DNA of 64,000 bases from CATOSP01 sp965205385 (GTDB taxonomy: Bacteria; Chloroflexota; Dehalococcoidia; Lucifugimonadales; UBA3495): the NCBI GenBank assembly GCA_965205385.1, contig CBDBGS010000008.1, positions 1,488,001 to 1,552,000 of the forward strand. Direction: 5' to 3'. Of this stretch, positions 35,029 through 43,181 are shown in pieces. The position numbers were made by a program, and so were the translations under genes. Within the stretch, counting starts at the first letter, position 1, and the number at the start of each line of letters is the position of its first letter. The notes under the pieces were generated by a model that worked only from the letters and a program-made list of their open reading frames with translations, ran no database searches and was not told the DNA's origin.

Positions 35029-35472
35029 ATGGCGACTCAAACTGGTCAGGACACTTCAATCCAGGCCAAACCGTTGGTCAAGATCACCGAGATGGACCAC
35101 ATCGTACTCAGGGTTAAGGACGTCGAGACCACGCTACGCTTTTACACAGATGTATTGGGTCTCAAGGCCGAGCGCGTGGACCAGTGGCGGGCCGGGGAGG
35201 TACGCTTCCCATCCGCTAGGCTCAACGACGATACGATTATAGACTTCTTCGCCTCGGAGCAGATCCCGGCGGGCAGGGACGATATCAAGAACCAAGACCA
35301 TTTCTGCATGGTCATTGAAGAGACGGACATGGAGCAATTAAAGGCCGACTTCGAGGCCTTGGGTGTGGATATTCAGGCTGGGCCGGGAAAGCGCTGGGGG
35401 TCCCACGGTGACGGTATCTCCCTTTACGTCTACGATCCCGACGACAACGTGGTGGAACTCCGGCACTACTAG
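35029..35472 (+). CDS. VOC family protein (glyoxalase/dioxygenase fold)
   Basis: A 147-residue VOC protein with metal ligands recognisable as His in MDHIVLRV, His in QDHFCMVI and Glu in NVVELRHY, the same set as in glyoxalase I-like and fosfomycin-resistance-like proteins. The function is not assignable. It has AGGAGG before the ATG. It stands alone between the sugar isomerase and the IS630 element. Confidence 0.87.
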   Translation: MATQTGQDTSIQAKPLVKITEMDHIVLRVKDVETTLRFYTDVLGLKAERVDQWRAGEVRFPSARLNDDTIIDFFASEQIPAGRDDIKNQDHFCMVIEETDMEQLKADFEALGVDIQAGPGKRWGSHGDGISLYVYDPDDNVVELRHY

Positions 35473-35509
35473 ATCTCAGTTATCAGGGCAATCGCCTTGA
35501 CGCTAGTAC

Positions 35510-36166
35510 TCAGTCAACCTTGAGATCGAAAGGGTAGAGGCGATGGAGCTTGGTTCGGGCGTCCTGGGTATTGAACCGCCAGTTGATGGTGGCTCGGGCG
35601 GCGTTACGCTCCCCGACCAGGGCCTGGACTTCCCGCCGCAGGGTTTCCTCGTCGGGGAGTCGCTGCTTCAGGCAGGAACGGGACAGGACACTGAACTCGA
35701 TCTCCGCCATATTCAGCCAACTCCCGTGCTTGGGCGTGTAGTGGAACTGCAGACGCCGGGCAATGCGCCGGGCTTCCGCCGCTGGGAAAGTCTCATACAG
35801 CGACGCCGGACGATGGGTGTTCAGGTTGTCCAGGACCACCCGCACCACCTCAACCTCTGGGTAAGCTTCGTCCACCAGCCAACGCATTTGCTGGGCGAAG
35901 TCCTGCATCGTACGCCGCTCAGTGACCGCCACCTGCCGCCAACCCGCCAAGGGCTCACAGGCCAGGAACAGGTTGCGGACGCCCTCCCGCCGGTACTCGT
36001 AGTCCTGCCGCAGCGGAAGTCCCGGCTGGGCGGGCAGCGGGGGCCGGGTGTCAGCCAGCAACTGGGTGGAGGTCTCGTCAAAGCAGACCACCGGCCGGTG
36101 GGGATCATACGGTTCGGCGTAGAGGTCCAGGACATCCTCCATGTGGGCCACGAAGTCGGCGCTCAC
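35510..36166 (-). CDS. IS630-family transposase, catalytic part
   Basis: A 218-residue DDE domain: VVCFDETSTQLL (first Asp), VVRVVLDNLNTHR (second Asp) and HGSWLNMAEIEFS (Glu). It is probably made as a fusion with the upstream frame through a -1 shift on the A7 run at 36216-36210 rather than from its own start. The fused reading through the slip site is LKKNALKPWQKKEWCIPKVS, which joins the two parts naturally. Confidence 0.9.
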   Translation of the reverse strand: MSADFVAHMEDVLDLYAEPYDPHRPVVCFDETSTQLLADTRPPLPAQPGLPLRQDYEYRREGVRNLFLACEPLAGWRQVAVTERRTMQDFAQQMRWLVDEAYPEVEVVRVVLDNLNTHRPASLYETFPAAEARRIARRLQFHYTPKHGSWLNMAEIEFSVLSRSCLKQRLPDEETLRREVQALVGERNAARATINWRFNTQDARTKLHRLYPFDLKVD

Positions 36167-36657
36167 CTTGGGGATGCACCACTCCTTTTTCTGCCACGGC
36201 TTGAGAGCGTTTTTTTGAGACGCCGGCGCACCCCCTCGTGGGACATGGAGGAGGCCAACCCCAACTCCACCACCTTGCCGGCCAGCAGGCGCAGGGTCCA
36301 GTGGCTATGCCCCTTCGGAGGTTCACTACAGGCCAGAGCTATCAGGTGGGCTTCGCCCCGGTCGTCCAACTTCCGATGCCGGTGGGCCTGGCGCCGGTCC
36401 CATAGGGCCCCGTCCAGCCCTTCCTCGGTAAAGCGCTGCTTGATCCGATACACGGTGCCCAACGCCACGTCCAAGGCTCCGGCCACCTGGGGAGCCGACC
36501 AACCATCATCACTCTTGAGGACGATCCGTGCCCTGGCGTTCACTCTGGCGGGGCTTTTCCCAACTCGAATCAGATGCTGGAGTTCTTCCCTTTGTTCCGG
36601 CGTCAACCGCACCGCGTACTTATCCCGAACCATCACTGCCACCCCCGTCATCAACAC
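36163..36657 (-). CDS. IS630-family transposase, DNA-binding part
   Basis: A 164-residue N-terminal domain with two helix-turn-helix units (LTPEQREELQHLIRVGKS, SAPQVAGALDVALGTVYRI) and a Winged_HTH_29-like region. The normal frame ends shortly after the slippery run CTCAAAAAAACG; there a -1 shift gives the transposase proper. The last ~14 residues (SSRGRKRSGASPR) are frame-0 read-on only. Confidence 0.88.
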   Translation of the reverse strand: MLMTGVAVMVRDKYAVRLTPEQREELQHLIRVGKSPARVNARARIVLKSDDGWSAPQVAGALDVALGTVYRIKQRFTEEGLDGALWDRRQAHRHRKLDDRGEAHLIALACSEPPKGHSHWTLRLLAGKVVELGLASSMSHEGVRRRLKKTLSSRGRKRSGASPR

Positions 36658-37016
36658 TATCTACCCACCAGGCAGCATAACCCAATCGCTATATTTCTTA
36701 AACTATTTACAAAACACAGTTGACTGAGTACTAGTCCCAACGTAACTCAAGAGAAGGCTGGGATCCAGAGGTCCCGAACTGATATGGCAGAAGCCGGTCA
36801 TGGCGGCTACGGGCGATGGCGCTTCGCGTTCGCGGGAATAACGGGGCTATTTGAGTCCAAATGCGATTGCCCTGTTGTAGCTAATCCCGGGATAATGTTA
36901 GCGGCTGATTAAGAGCGGCGTTACGGGGACTGCGTTTCGCGGAGTCGGGCCGCGTTTGGTGGCAGGAGAGGCGGTCAGTGCGAGAAAGCAGTTTACCGCT
37001 TGGTCTTTGGGGGTAA

Positions 37017-37092
37017 TGGCGCGCTTGGCGGGACTCGAACCCACGGCCTCTGCCTCCGCAGGGCAGCGCTCTATCCACTGAGCTACAAGCGC
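37017..37092 (-). tRNA. tRNA-Arg (anticodon GCG)
   Basis: Cloverleaf with acceptor GCGCUUG/CAAGCGC, D-arm GCUC..GAGC, anticodon stem CUGCC/GGCAG, loop CUGCGGA (anticodon GCG), and T-arm GUGGG-UUCGAGU-CCCGC. CCA is encoded (37019-37017). A GCG anticodon for Arg is unusual in bacteria, where ACG read as inosine is the rule. Confidence 0.93.
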
Positions 37093-37158
37093 GCGATCTG
37101 GTGGTCAGCGGCGGCTCGACGTAGATCGAGCCAGGCCGCCCGGGTCTGGAAACACGAT

Positions 37159-37244
37159 TGGTGCCGAGGGTGGGAGTTGAACCCACACGTCCGTAAGGAC
37201 ACTGCGCCCTGAACGCAGCGCGTCTGCCATTTCGCCACCTCGGC
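37159..37244 (-). tRNA. tRNA-Leu (anticodon CAG)
   Basis: An 86-nt class II tRNA with acceptor GCCGAGG/CCUCGGC, anticodon stem CUGCG/CGCAG and loop UUCAGGG (anticodon CAG), a long variable arm (UGUCCUUACGGACGU) and an encoded CCA. Confidence 0.95.
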
Positions 37245-37286
37245 AGCATTCCGCGTCCCCGGGGAGGGCGCCTGTCCGGCAAACTA

Positions 37287-37362
37287 TGGTGGGCGATGGA
37301 GGATTTGAACCTCCGGCCTCCTCGGTGTGAACGAGGCACTCTAACCACTGAGCTAACCGCCC
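37287..37362 (-). tRNA. tRNA-Val (anticodon CAC)
   Basis: Acceptor GGGCGGU/AUCGCCC, anticodon stem CCUCG/CGAGG, loop UUCACAC (anticodon CAC) and encoded CCA. First of three tRNAs in one leftward transcript. Confidence 0.95.
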
Positions 37363-37382
37363 TACACCCTGGAACTTTTTCA

Positions 37383-37411
37383 ATTATAGAGAGGGGATTT
37401 CTCTGACGCAA
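37383..37411 (-). promoter_or_regulatory. Promoter of the tRNA Val-Leu-Arg operon
   Basis: On the minus strand TTGCGT (37411-37406), a 17-base spacer and a perfect TATAAT (37388-37383), with the tRNA-Val 5' end 21 bases beyond. The rest of 37412-37659 shows no gene. Confidence 0.7.
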
Positions 37412-37659
37412 CCCGGCCAGATTGGGGCGAGGCGCTGAGAGCCCCGTACAGCCGTTTTTTTGGCGAGAGCCGACATCGTGGCCGGTAACCGTGGATTTTC
37501 GGGGGATCGGCGGGGGCATTTTACGTGGTTGCCGACGAAGTCGCACCCGGCCCGAATAGTGCGATTGTTATGTAAAGCGGCGAAAAATCCAGGTCTGATA
37601 TTACATAACATATCTTGTGCGAACCAACGTCAATTTGAAATATTGATGCCGGGAGCCGC

Positions 37660-38853
37660 TTACTTGGCGGAGCGTTTGCCGGCAACCACCATCATTGGCC
37701 CGTCGTTCACCATCAACCGCGCCTCTATCTCCTCTAGCAGCCCGTCGAGATTCCAACCTTTGGCGGCGGAAACGAAGACGCTGGGCGTTGGACCTCCGGT
37801 GGGCAACGGCGGGGGCGAGTTGCCGTTATCTCCCTGACCGCCATCGCCGGACCAGGCCCCATCCGGAAGCAAGTCCATCTTGTTTACGACCAGGAGGCGG
37901 GGCTTGTCGCTAAGGCCCAGGTCCGCCAGGGTGTTCTCGACGACCTCTGCCTGCTCTGAAGCCTGGGGATGGGTGATGTCGATCACATGAAGCAAAAGGT
38001 CCGTGCCAAGCATCTCCTCCAGCGTGGCCCGGAACGCGGCCACCACCATTGGGGAGAGCTTTTGAATGAATCCCACCGTATCGCTGAGCAGAAGCTCGCC
38101 TCCGGAAGGAAGCCGGAGCCGCCGGGTTATGGGGTCCAAGGTGGAGAATAGCTGGTCGGCAGCTTCCACCTTGGCGTCGCTAAGCGCGTTGAACAGGGTG
38201 CTTTTGCCCGCGTTGGTATACCCGACGAGGCTGGCTGAAGGGATGCTGGCCTTCTTACGCCGGTCCATGTAGAGGGTGCGACGCCTGCGTACACCGTCCA
38301 ATTCCTTCTCGATCCGCTGGATCCGGCGGCGGACCAGTCGCCGGTCGGTTTCCAACTGGGTCTCGCCGGGGCCCCGGGTGCCGATGCCGCCGCCCAATCG
38401 TTCCAGGTGAGACCATTGGCCCACCAAACGCGGCAACAGGTACTGGTGTTGGGCGAGGTCAACCTGGAGCTGGCCTTCGTAAGTGCGCGCATGGCGTCCG
38501 AAGACATCCAGGATCAGGGCGGTGCGGTCTATGACCTTGATCTTAAGGGCTTCTTCCAGGTTTCTCTGTTGGGTGGGAGTGAGTTCGTCGTCGAAGATCA
38601 CGACGTCGGCTTCGCGTTCGTAGACGAGGTCGATCAGCTCTTCGAGTTTCCCCTTGCCCAAATACGTGGGGGTCAAACGGCCCGCTTTCTGGGAAATTTG
38701 GCCGACCACGTGGGCGCCCGCGGACCTGGCGAGGTAGGCCAACTCGGTAAGGGAGTCATCCAGGCCCCACAGATTGGGCTTGTTCTTCTGTTCGACCGCA
38801 ACGAGTACCGCGGCCTCGGGTGGCTTGGCGGTGGAAACCGATTTCTTGGCTAT
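37660..38853 (-). CDS. hflX: GTPase HflX
   Basis: A ribosome-associated GTPase that splits or rescues stalled ribosomes. The N-terminal HflX domain (AVLVAVEQKNKPNLWGLDDSLTELAYLARSAG, in two halves, and VGQISQKAGRLTPTYLGKGK) is followed by GGGIGTRGPGETQLE and the GTPase motifs GYTNAGKSTLFN (G1), DTVGF (G3) and NKMD (G4). The conserved N-terminus extends upstream of TTG 38742 without any canonical start. The codon at the right distance from GGGAGG is ATA (38853-38851), which I use as the tentative start. It follows dapL, overlapping it by a few codons' distance at most. Confidence 0.9.
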   Translation of the reverse strand: MAKKSVSTAKPPEAAVLVAVEQKNKPNLWGLDDSLTELAYLARSAGAHVVGQISQKAGRLTPTYLGKGKLEELIDLVYEREADVVIFDDELTPTQQRNLEEALKIKVIDRTALILDVFGRHARTYEGQLQVDLAQHQYLLPRLVGQWSHLERLGGGIGTRGPGETQLETDRRLVRRRIQRIEKELDGVRRRRTLYMDRRKKASIPSASLVGYTNAGKSTLFNALSDAKVEAADQLFSTLDPITRRLRLPSGGELLLSDTVGFIQKLSPMVVAAFRATLEEMLGTDLLLHVIDITHPQASEQAEVVENTLADLGLSDKPRLLVVNKMDLLPDGAWSGDGGQGDNGNSPPPLPTGGPTPSVFVSAAKGWNLDGLLEEIEARLMVNDGPMMVVAGKRSAK

Positions 38854-38857
38854 GGGG

Positions 38858-40033
38858 TTACCCTCCCTTTGCTGGGATGGACCATGCTTCGAGTCGTTGG
38901 CACCCTTTTTCCACCTGTTCGTCGGGGGTGGTCAGAGAGAGCCGGATGTAGCCCTCTCCGTAGGCGCCGTAGCTGGAGCCGGGTGTGACGACGATGTCGG
39001 TTTCTTCCAACAGCCGGGCCGCGAGTTCCGCGGAGGTGTAGCCCTCGGGCACCCTGGCCCAAACGTACAGGCTGGCCCTGGGGGTTTCAGCGGCCAGTCC
39101 CAGGACGCTGAGGGCGGATACCACTCTATCACGCCGCCTCTGGTAGATGGCCACGTTATCGTCGACGCAATCCTGGGGTCCGGTCAGGGCCTCCATGGCC
39201 ATCTCCTGGATGGCCTGGGGGATGCCGGAATCGAGGTTGGCCTTGATTTGGAACAGGGCCTTAATCATCTCCGCGTTGCCCACGGCCATGCCGATGCGCC
39301 AACCGGTCATGTTGTAGGTCTTGGACAGGGAGTGGAATTCGAGGCCGATTGCCTTCGCTCCATCCACCTGCAAGAAGCTTCCAGGACGGTAGCCGTCGTA
39401 GCCGACTTCGCTGTATGCGGCGTCGTGGAGCAGCGCGATGTCGTTTTCCGTGCAGAAACGAATGGCTGATGCGAAGTCTTCCTGGGTCGCGATCGCGCTG
39501 GTGGGGTTGTTGGGGTAATTGAGCCACATGAGCTTGGCTGCCCGCGCCGCGTCCGCAGGGATCGCGTCCAACTCCGGCAGCCAGCCGTTGCTCTCATACA
39601 GTGGCATGACGTGGCTTTCCGCGCCGGCGAACATGGTTCCCACGCCGTACACGGGGTAGGCGGGGTCGGGCACTAGGGCCAAGTCGCCGGGGTCCAGGAA
39701 GCAGAGGGCGGCGTGGCCGATGCCTTCCTTGGCCCCGATCAGGGGTAGCACTTCGGTGTCCGGGTCGAGGGAGACGCCGAAGCGGTTCTCGTACCAGTGT
39801 GCGATGGCCCGGCGCATCTCAGGGAGGCCGTCGGTCTCGGGATAGCGGTGGTTGGGCGGGTCCTGGGACGCGGTTAGGAGGCGGTCAATAATGGGTTGCG
39901 GGGTAGGGATATCGGGGTCTCCGATACCGAAGGTGACCACGTCCGCCCCCGCCGCCCGCTTCGCGGCGATGATCCTGGAAATCTCGACGAAGGGGTAAGG
40001 GGCCAATTTGCCCAGGCGTTCAGAAAAGTTCAT
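38858..40033 (-). CDS. dapL: LL-diaminopimelate aminotransferase
   Basis: A 391-residue fold-type I PLP aminotransferase. The N-terminus FSERLGKLAPYPFVEI, GIGDPDIPTP and YPETDGLPEMRRA are typical of DapL and its close relatives. The PLP Lys is in SLSKTYNMTGWRIG near residue 234; NYPNNPTS holds the cofactor Asn. DapL converts tetrahydrodipicolinate to LL-diaminopimelate in one step, and dapF, the next enzyme in the pathway, is in the same operon, which supports the call. A general aspartate-type aminotransferase cannot be fully excluded. Confidence 0.85.
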   Translation of the reverse strand: MNFSERLGKLAPYPFVEISRIIAAKRAAGADVVTFGIGDPDIPTPQPIIDRLLTASQDPPNHRYPETDGLPEMRRAIAHWYENRFGVSLDPDTEVLPLIGAKEGIGHAALCFLDPGDLALVPDPAYPVYGVGTMFAGAESHVMPLYESNGWLPELDAIPADAARAAKLMWLNYPNNPTSAIATQEDFASAIRFCTENDIALLHDAAYSEVGYDGYRPGSFLQVDGAKAIGLEFHSLSKTYNMTGWRIGMAVGNAEMIKALFQIKANLDSGIPQAIQEMAMEALTGPQDCVDDNVAIYQRRRDRVVSALSVLGLAAETPRASLYVWARVPEGYTSAELAARLLEETDIVVTPGSSYGAYGEGYIRLSLTTPDEQVEKGCQRLEAWSIPAKGG

Positions 40034-40120
40034 ATTTGTTTATCTTCCGCAAATCTGTGTATGTCGTTTTGTAAAGCGGCGCCGCCGGAGCTTGAGTCAT
40101 TGGATGGGGCTTCGGTCCGG

Positions 40121-40702
40121 TTATTCGAACACTTCCTGGAGCGGTAGCTCGAAACCCTGCAGAACCACCGACACAAGGGTATCGTTTTGGCTGAAGATGG
40201 CATCTGTGGAGATTCCCTCGGGACCGAGGCTCAGCACTTCCACGGTCTCGGCTTCGGGGCTAACCAGCCAGCATTCGAGGACTCCGATGCCCTGGTAATC
40301 TTCCAGCTTGTCTTGAATATCCCGTCGGGTGTTGGTTGGAGACAGGACTTCAACCGTGATGTCCGGGGGAATGTCCAGGGTCTGTATGCCGCGTATATCT
40401 CGGCGGGACCTAAGTCCTGTACGATCACCGTTCAGATACAGGATGTCCGGTTGCCTGACGCGCAACGGTTCCTGGCGAACCAGCAGGTCAAGAGGAGCCG
40501 CCAGGACTATCCCAAGACCCTGAGCTTCAACGAAGTCTTCGAGCCGCCGGTCAATCTTTCTGGAAATCCACTGATGGTCAACAGATGGGCCTGGCGGCAC
40601 AATCATCTCTCCATCGACGATCTCGTAACGTTGCTTCGTCTCCGAAAGGGCTTGCCACGACTCGAAGGTCAGGGTGTCCGTTTGTTGGCTACTGATCGAC
40701 AT
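40121..40702 (-). CDS. Uma2 family protein, copy 2
   Basis: A 193-residue DUF820/Uma2 protein, a PD-(D/E)XK nuclease-like fold. The family motif region is RQPDILYL, then ITVEVLSPTNTRRDIQDKLEDYQ. The role of Uma2 proteins in the cell is not established. The frame is open to 40861, but ATG 40702, just five bases after the stop of copy 1, starts the conserved protein. The last ~60 residues are almost identical to those of copy 1. Confidence 0.88.
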   Translation of the reverse strand: MSISSQQTDTLTFESWQALSETKQRYEIVDGEMIVPPGPSVDHQWISRKIDRRLEDFVEAQGLGIVLAAPLDLLVRQEPLRVRQPDILYLNGDRTGLRSRRDIRGIQTLDIPPDITVEVLSPTNTRRDIQDKLEDYQGIGVLECWLVSPEAETVEVLSLGPEGISTDAIFSQNDTLVSVVLQGFELPLQEVFE

Positions 40703-40707
40703 CTCTT

Positions 40708-41283
40708 CTACTCGAACACTTCCTGGAGCGGTAGCTCGAAACCCTGCAGAACCACCGACACAAGGGTATCGTTTCGGCTGAAGACGGCATCTGTAGAAAT
40801 CCCCTCGGGACCGAGACTTAGCACCTCGACAGTCTCGGCCTCGGGACTCACGAGCCAGCATTCCAATACACCCAACCGCCTGTAGTCCTCAAGTCTCTCC
40901 TGTGTGTCCCGCCGCGAGTTGCTTGGAGACAAGACTTCCACGACGATGTCAGGGGCTACCTCCAACACCTGCATCCCGCGTAGTTCCCGCCGCCCCTTGA
41001 CCCCAGTCCGTTCCGCACTGAGATAAAGGACGTCCGGCTGGCGGGTGCGCAACGGCTCCCGTTGGATTAACAAGTCCAAGGGCGCGAACAGGGCAACTCC
41101 CAACCCCCTCGGTTCTATGAAGTCTCTCAGTTTCCAGTACACCTCGCCCGAAAGCCATTGGTGATCAGCGTTAGGAGCCGCAGCCATTGCCATTACTCCA
41201 TCGACGATTTCATAACGCTGCTTGGTCTCAGGCATGGCCAGCCAAGTCTCGTATGTGAGCCTTTCGGCTCCGATGCTTGTCAT
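40708..41283 (-). CDS. Uma2 family protein, copy 1
   Basis: A 191-residue Uma2/DUF820 protein with RQPDVLYL and IVVEVLSPSNSRRDTQERLEDYR. Its ATG overlaps the dapF stop (TAATG), so it is translated with dapF. It is paralogous to the next gene: the N-terminal halves differ clearly while the 3' ends share a 63-base identical stretch. Confidence 0.88.
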   Translation of the reverse strand: MTSIGAERLTYETWLAMPETKQRYEIVDGVMAMAAAPNADHQWLSGEVYWKLRDFIEPRGLGVALFAPLDLLIQREPLRTRQPDVLYLSAERTGVKGRRELRGMQVLEVAPDIVVEVLSPSNSRRDTQERLEDYRRLGVLECWLVSPEAETVEVLSLGPEGISTDAVFSRNDTLVSVVLQGFELPLQEVFE

Positions 41284-42137
41284 TAGTCCTGCCACTCTCC
41301 GCTGAAGACTTCCACGGCTGGTCCTTCCATGAAGACTTCGCCTTGACCGTCCCACTCGATTCGCAAAGCGCCTCCGGGCAATGTTATGTCAACGCCATCT
41401 CCGCAGATGCCGTTCAGCCGGGCCGCTACCGCGATGCCGCAGGCCCCGGTGCCGCAGGCCATAGTCTCGCCCGAACCTCGCTCCCAAACGCGGGCGGTCA
41501 GCTTGCCGGGGCCGGTGACGTTGACTATCTCGAAGTTGACCCGCCGGGGAAAGATCGAGTGATGCTCTACCTTTGGGCCGATGGTGTGCAGGGGGAACTC
41601 TTCGACCGGTTGCTCGATGAACGTGACGGCGTGGGGGTTGCCCATGGAGACGAAACTCAAGGGCAGGTCCAGGCCGTCCATGGTGAACTTGTAGTTCAGG
41701 ACAGGCCCAACGCCGGATGCGTGCCCGCCGGGGAGAGACACCGGAATTTCTTCAGGCGCCAAAATGGGAGCCCCCATCGAAACTCTCGCGCCGGAGATCC
41801 GGTCCTCCGAGTATGTGGGGACTATGTTGCGCACTCCCGCCAGCGTCTCAACTGCCAGGCCGGTTGACCGGGGGGAGACGATGTCCCGCTCGATGGCGTA
41901 CTTAGCGAAGCAGCGGATGCCGTTCCCGCACATCTCGCCTTCGGAGCCGTCGGCATTGAACATCCTCATGCGTGCGTCGGCCACGTCAGAGTCCAAGATG
42001 AGGATTAGACCGTCGCTGCCGATGCCGAAATGGCGATCACTCATGGCCCTGGATAGCTCCGGCCAGTCCGCTTCCACGCCGCGAGCGTCGATGTAGACGT
42101 AGTCGTTGCCTGTCCCGTGCATCTTCGTGAATTTCAT
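41283..42137 (-). CDS. dapF: Diaminopimelate epimerase
   Basis: Converts LL- to meso-diaminopimelate for lysine (and peptidoglycan where present). The 284-residue protein starts MKFTKMHGTGNDYVYID, and the two catalytic cysteines lie in EMCGNGIRC and ETMACGTGACG, in the two pseudo-symmetric halves. Length is standard. The stop overlaps the ATG of the first Uma2 gene. Confidence 0.97.
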   Translation of the reverse strand: MKFTKMHGTGNDYVYIDARGVEADWPELSRAMSDRHFGIGSDGLILILDSDVADARMRMFNADGSEGEMCGNGIRCFAKYAIERDIVSPRSTGLAVETLAGVRNIVPTYSEDRISGARVSMGAPILAPEEIPVSLPGGHASGVGPVLNYKFTMDGLDLPLSFVSMGNPHAVTFIEQPVEEFPLHTIGPKVEHHSIFPRRVNFEIVNVTGPGKLTARVWERGSGETMACGTGACGIAVAARLNGICGDGVDITLPGGALRIEWDGQGEVFMEGPAVEVFSGEWQD

Positions 42138-42167
42138 CGGTTACTCCGGTAAGGTCTCTGGCCCATT

Positions 42168-43112
42168 TTAACACAGGAGACCGCGGGCCAAGCCCGCGTC
42201 TATGACAGCCGACGCCCTGTCCTCCAGGTCCTCGGAAGAGGCGTCCAACCATTGAATTCGGGGGTCATTTAGCTTGAACCATGTGTATTGACGGCGGGCC
42301 AACCGGTGGGTCTGGTACTTGGTCCGCTGTACGGCTTCTTCCAACGATATCTCCCCTGCGAGATGCAGACCCAGTTCCCGGTATCCCGGAGAAGACAAGG
42401 GGCCGCGTCCCATTGCGTACCCTAAGTCAGAAAGCCGAATCACCTCGTCCAGAAACCCGGCTTCCATCATACGGTCGACCCGATGATCGATGCGGCGGTA
42501 AAGCTCCCGCCTGTCCATGGTGAGACCGAAGACCAATGCCGCTGGGTCGCCAGACCCTGAGATAGACTGAGCCTGGACGGGGCCCCGTCCCGCCCGAGCG
42601 ACTTCCAACGCGCGAATCACCCGGCGGACATTCCGATAGTCGAGCTGGGCGGCCCGTTCCGGGTTCAAGTGGAGAAGCTCTTGGTACAGCGCTTCCGGTC
42701 CGAACTCTTCGGCAGCCCGCTCCTTTGCTGAGCGAAACTCGGGGTCGGGTGGAACTCCCGGCACGTCCCAGCCCTCGACAAACGCCCAGATGTATTGACC
42801 GGTACCGCCGGCAACCAGCGGCCGCACTCCTCTGCCCCGGCACTCTTGGACCTGATCCCTCGCTAGTTTCAAAAAGCAGCCCAGGCCAAAGTCCTGGTCA
42901 GGGTCGAGGATATCCAACAGGTGATGCGGGACCTGGGCGCGCTCGGATGTGGAGGGCTTGGCGGTCCCGATGTCCATGTGGCGGTAGGCCTGGCGGCTAT
43001 CGGCGTTGATGACCTCCCCGGCGTACTTCCGCGCCAAACTAACCGCCAATTGGGTCTTGCCCACTGCGGTGGGGCCAACGATACAGACTAGGGGAGAAGG
43101 CTGTTCGGGCAT
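42168..43112 (-). CDS. miaA: tRNA dimethylallyltransferase
   Basis: Adds dimethylallyl to A37 of tRNAs that read UNN codons. The 314-residue protein has the P-loop GPTAVGKT near residue 14, INADSRQAYRHMDIGTAKP, and the C-terminal ARRQYTWFK. Length and order are standard. It lies between tpiA and dapF on the same strand. Confidence 0.96.
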   Translation of the reverse strand: MPEQPSPLVCIVGPTAVGKTQLAVSLARKYAGEVINADSRQAYRHMDIGTAKPSTSERAQVPHHLLDILDPDQDFGLGCFLKLARDQVQECRGRGVRPLVAGGTGQYIWAFVEGWDVPGVPPDPEFRSAKERAAEEFGPEALYQELLHLNPERAAQLDYRNVRRVIRALEVARAGRGPVQAQSISGSGDPAALVFGLTMDRRELYRRIDHRVDRMMEAGFLDEVIRLSDLGYAMGRGPLSSPGYRELGLHLAGEISLEEAVQRTKYQTHRLARRQYTWFKLNDPRIQWLDASSEDLEDRASAVIDAGLARGLLC

Positions 43113-43181
43113 ATCATGCGACCGGAACGCGACCGGGAGGATGGTGGAATGGCCCCTAGAAGCGACGGCCGGCGCGAATGT

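Larger units (their letters stand above)
35504..36733 (-). mobile_element. Complete IS630-family insertion sequence
   Basis: A ~1.23-kb element with perfect 15-bp inverted ends (TAGTACTCAGTCAAC at 35504-35518 and its complement at 36719-36733). The outermost TA on each side is the target duplication typical of IS630/Tc1-mariner elements. It contains two overlapping transposase frames. The stop of the second frame lies inside the left inverted repeat. Confidence 0.92.

Noticed and set aside
35543..36727. 394-codon plus-strand frame across the IS630 element
   Set aside because: It is the complement of the transposase genes and includes both inverted ends; its product has no recognisable motif.
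37412..37659. Candidate small RNA or tmRNA gene downstream of hflX, in the gap that also holds the tRNA promoter
   Set aside because: No tRNA-like ends, tag-peptide frame or strong stem-loop was visible.
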